Shown here piece after piece: positions 63,817 to 64,000 of a DNA stretch of 64,000 nucleotides. A program made the translations under genes and the position numbers. This DNA comes from Moringa oleifera (taxonomy: Eukaryota; Streptophyta; Magnoliopsida; Brassicales; Moringaceae). The stretch is from positions 210,877 to 274,876 of the forward strand of contig JAJFZO010000047.1 in assembly GCA_021397835.1 (NCBI GenBank), in the 5' to 3' direction. Under the pieces are notes generated by a model, which worked only from the letters and a program-made list of their open reading frames with translations, was not told the DNA's origin and did no database searches. Each line of letters begins with the position of its first letter. The stretch's first letter is position 1.

Positions 63817-63827
63817 CCCCCCCCCCC
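63817..63827 (+). repeat. 11-nt C homopolymer inside a monomer
   Basis: The usual GATTTGGCCCTCACGTCGCAT reads GATTTG, then eleven C, then GTCGCAT. The run replaces the normal bases and adds three, giving a 320-bp interval. True slippage or a base-calling fault in a C-rich context are both plausible. Confidence 0.8.
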
Positions 63828-64000
63828 GTCGCATGCATCATCGTTAGCTTTGCCGCCCACACCATCGAGCTTGTCTAGCCGTATCCCAGCTCATTATCCC
63901 ACGATTATTCTAGCTTTGTTGCCCACGTTTTTCCCACCGATCAGGCCTTGGCAGCAGGGGTGCCCAGGCTGGCCGTGTGGCTCGCTCGTTGCTAACGGCT

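Larger units (their letters stand above)
1960..64000 (+). repeat. 317-bp tandem satellite array, 197 landmark copies, open at the right end
   Basis: The landmark GAGGCCTTGGCAG (or variants such as GAGACCTTGG, TAAGGCCTTGG and TTTTTAAGCC) recurs 197 times, always on the same strand. Spacing is 317 bp in most intervals and 318-319 where a T or C run is longer. From the landmark a typical monomer holds, at about +58, the inverted repeat CGACGA-TCGTG-TCGTCG; at +96 the palindrome GCCTAGGC; at +129 CACGTCTGCC; at +191 TTTGGCCCTCACG; at +206 GCATGCATCATCG; and at +299 CACGTTTTTCCCACC. No transposon, gene or inversion interrupts it. The unit is near dinucleosome length, common for plant satellites. 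I do not recognise it as a named family. The array is cut by the window edge, so its true size is unknown. Confidence 0.97.

Noticed and set aside
1960..64000. Transposon-derived tandem repeat (for example an LTR or Helitron tail)
   Set aside because: No terminal repeats, target-site duplications, polymerase remnants or boundary structures are visible anywhere in the array, and the rDNA-spacer position offers a simpler source.

Overview
The window is plant nuclear DNA with no protein-coding gene that I can support. It has two parts. At the left (about 218-1338, minus strand) lies a broken 45S ribosomal DNA unit, in which the first ~400 nt of 18S rRNA are joined directly to the last ~720 nt of 25S rRNA. 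From about 1.96 kb to the end (64,000) there is one tandem satellite with a 317-bp monomer. I located 197 copies of the landmark GAGGCCTTGGCAG (or its clear variants). All are on the same strand, the mean spacing is about 316 bp, and no other element interrupts them. The rRNA sequences are of land-plant type, probably a flowering plant. Nothing here identifies the species.

Layout. 1-217 is the flank beyond the 25S 3' end, ending in a 12-nt G run. 218-939 is the 25S 3' fragment and 935-1338 the 18S 5' fragment; both carry changes at normally invariant rRNA positions. 1339-~1850 sits where the 5' ETS/intergenic spacer should be, and ~1850-1959 looks like a decayed satellite monomer. The first two clear monomers (1960-2615) are 327-329 bp long, and from 2616 the 317-bp period is established.

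The array is a mosaic of locally amplified blocks: pentamers of ~1,588-1,591 bp (5.2-8.0 and 10.6-13.4 kb), a 2,214-bp heptamer duplication (18.0-22.5 kb), a 634-bp dimer (22.6-24.5 kb), an A-B-C-D-E pentamer family (28.6-41.1 kb), a 920-bp trimer built on a 31-bp-deleted monomer (41.1-43.8 kb), a ~2,133-bp heptamer containing 241-bp monomers (44.8-49.0 kb), a ~951-bp trimer (57.0-58.9 kb), a 1,268-bp tetramer (58.6-61.1 kb) and a 950-bp trimer (62.0-63.6 kb).

Interpretation. The array lies immediately upstream, in transcriptional sense, of the 18S 5' end, where plant rDNA carries its intergenic-spacer subrepeats, and its left edge grades into the spacer. The simplest reading is a satellite grown from rDNA spacer subrepeats next to a dead rDNA unit. 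This is inference: no intact unit is present for comparison. The many 60-130-residue open frames are periodic by-products of a GC-rich repeat. Several short indel-rich patches (5.25, 19.6-20.25, 34.2-37.05, 38.1 and 39.2 kb) may be assembly or consensus errors and should be checked before any biology is built on them. I found no new gene system; the interest lies in the origin and recombination history of the repeat.
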